From Flavobacteriaceae bacterium TMED81 (GTDB lineage: Bacteria > Bacteroidota > Bacteroidia > Flavobacteriales > Flavobacteriaceae): a stretch of DNA of 7,237 nt. The notes beneath the pieces are model-generated. The model was not told the DNA's origin. It made no database searches and worked only from the letters and a program-made list of their open reading frames with translations. Below, in pieces: positions 6,806-7,237 of this stretch. The stretch lies in the NCBI GenBank assembly GCA_002171575.2, contig NHEI02000044.1, forward strand, positions 19,410 through 26,646, given 5' to 3'. Each line of letters starts with the position of its first letter. Position 1 is the stretch's first letter. A program made the position numbers and the translations under genes.

Positions 6806-6813
6806 TACATTTG
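6806..6813 (+). promoter_or_regulatory. Candidate Bacteroidota -7 promoter element (TAnnTTTG) for the CvpA-family gene
   Basis: TACATTTG is an exact consensus match ending only 4 bases before the GTG start at 6818. Transcription would begin at or within the start codon, so either the mRNA is leaderless, the true start is a little downstream, or the match is not the promoter. No -33 TTG is visible at the usual spacing. Confidence 0.4.
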
Positions 6814-6817
6814 TGTT

Positions 6818-7237
6818 GTGGAAGTCAATATCTTGGACTTGGTGTTTGGCGGGCTCATCGTTTATGGGGGCTTTAAGGGCTTTCGTAAAGGAGTCATTGT
6901 GGAACTGACCTCTCTGCTTGCTTTGGTGCTGGGCATCTATGGCGCCATCCACTTCTCTGGCTATGTAGCTGACCAAATCGCCAACCATATCGATTGGGAC
7001 AAACGCTATGTGGATTTGGCCGCTTTTGGGCTGACCTCGATCGGGATTGTTTTTGGGGTTTCTCTCCTTGGTAAAATGCTGACATCCCTTGCCAAGTTGG
7101 TTCTGCTCAATGGGGTCAATCGGATGTTGGGCTTGCTGTTTGGCGGACTTAAACTCGCTGTCTTTTCGGGCGTGATTCTGATTTTTTTGATGAAAGCCAA
7201 CGCCCTATTTGGATTTATCCCCACCGAAATCATCGAA
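6818..7237 (+). CDS. CvpA-family inner-membrane protein, 3'-truncated by window edge
   Basis: The frame opens at GTG 6818 and stays open to the last base, giving 140 N-terminal residues. The sequence has four hydrophobic segments at about 5-18, 26-44, 66-86 and 105-125. It carries the family blocks NILDLVFGGLIVYGGFKGFRKG, ELTSLLALVLGIYGAIHFS and NRMLGLLFGGLK, typical of Bacteroidota CvpA proteins. E. coli CvpA was named for colicin V production, and homologues are linked to envelope stress and bile tolerance, but the molecular activity is unknown. The GTG start is chosen because homologues, as I recall them, begin just before the N-I-L-D stretch. TTG 6833, TTG 6839 and GTG 6842 are alternatives. 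The gene is divergent from pheS with a 95-base shared upstream region. Confidence 0.85.
   Translation, partial: MEVNILDLVFGGLIVYGGFKGFRKGVIVELTSLLALVLGIYGAIHFSGYVADQIANHIDWDKRYVDLAAFGLTSIGIVFGVSLLGKMLTSLAKLVLLNGVNRMLGLLFGGLKLAVFSGVILIFLMKANALFGFIPTEIIE

Overview
The window looks like core chromosome of a Bacteroidota bacterium, probably of the Flavobacteriia/Cytophagia type. Three observations support this. The proteins recall Bacteroidota versions of their families: a PolB-like exonuclease with the FGDYKHYTSLKLL block, GpsA with GPCHAEEVALEKLSYLT, and a small four-helix membrane protein with THIQLLIGLILYFVSP and ending LSRIPW. None of the seven complete or 5'-intact genes has a recognisable Shine-Dalgarno sequence. 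Every gene start preceded by a sizeable gap in the second half has an exact TAnnTTTG just upstream, the -7 promoter element of this phylum. Species cannot be named from the sequence. I see no mobile element, CRISPR array, tRNA or rRNA, and no obvious foreign island.

Layout. Positions 1-455 hold the 3' end of hemB (haem/tetrapyrrole synthesis). A compact same-strand run follows: a membrane-anchored serine hydrolase of the beta-lactamase/penicillin-binding fold (515-1675), a predicted 3'-5' exonuclease overlapping it by 11 bases (1665-2378), and, 9 bases later, a fused double-ATPase of the oligopeptide/dipeptide ABC importer type (2388-4028). These three are probably co-transcribed but show no clear shared pathway. 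The ABC ATPase has no permease or binding protein beside it. After a 47-base gap with a promoter match comes the small four-helix membrane protein (4076-4507). A 194-base AT-rich non-coding gap follows (4508-4701).

gpsA (4702-5697, phospholipid precursor synthesis) runs head-on into pheS (5694-6722, minus strand, phenylalanine tRNA charging), and their stop codons overlap. pheS is divergent from a CvpA-family membrane protein gene (6818 to the window end), with outward-facing promoter matches in the 95-base gap.

No new defence or accessory system is visible; most of this is ordinary housekeeping. The most interesting signal is the convergent gpsA/pheS pair. There is no room for a terminator between them. 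A hairpin beyond the far end of gpsA is better formed, and followed by a T-tract, only when read on the minus strand. This suggests that pheS transcripts may run antisense across all of gpsA before stopping. Other points are two mutually exclusive hairpins in the gpsA leader, a quasi-palindrome between the pheS and cvpA promoters, and a nearly leaderless GTG start for the CvpA-family gene.
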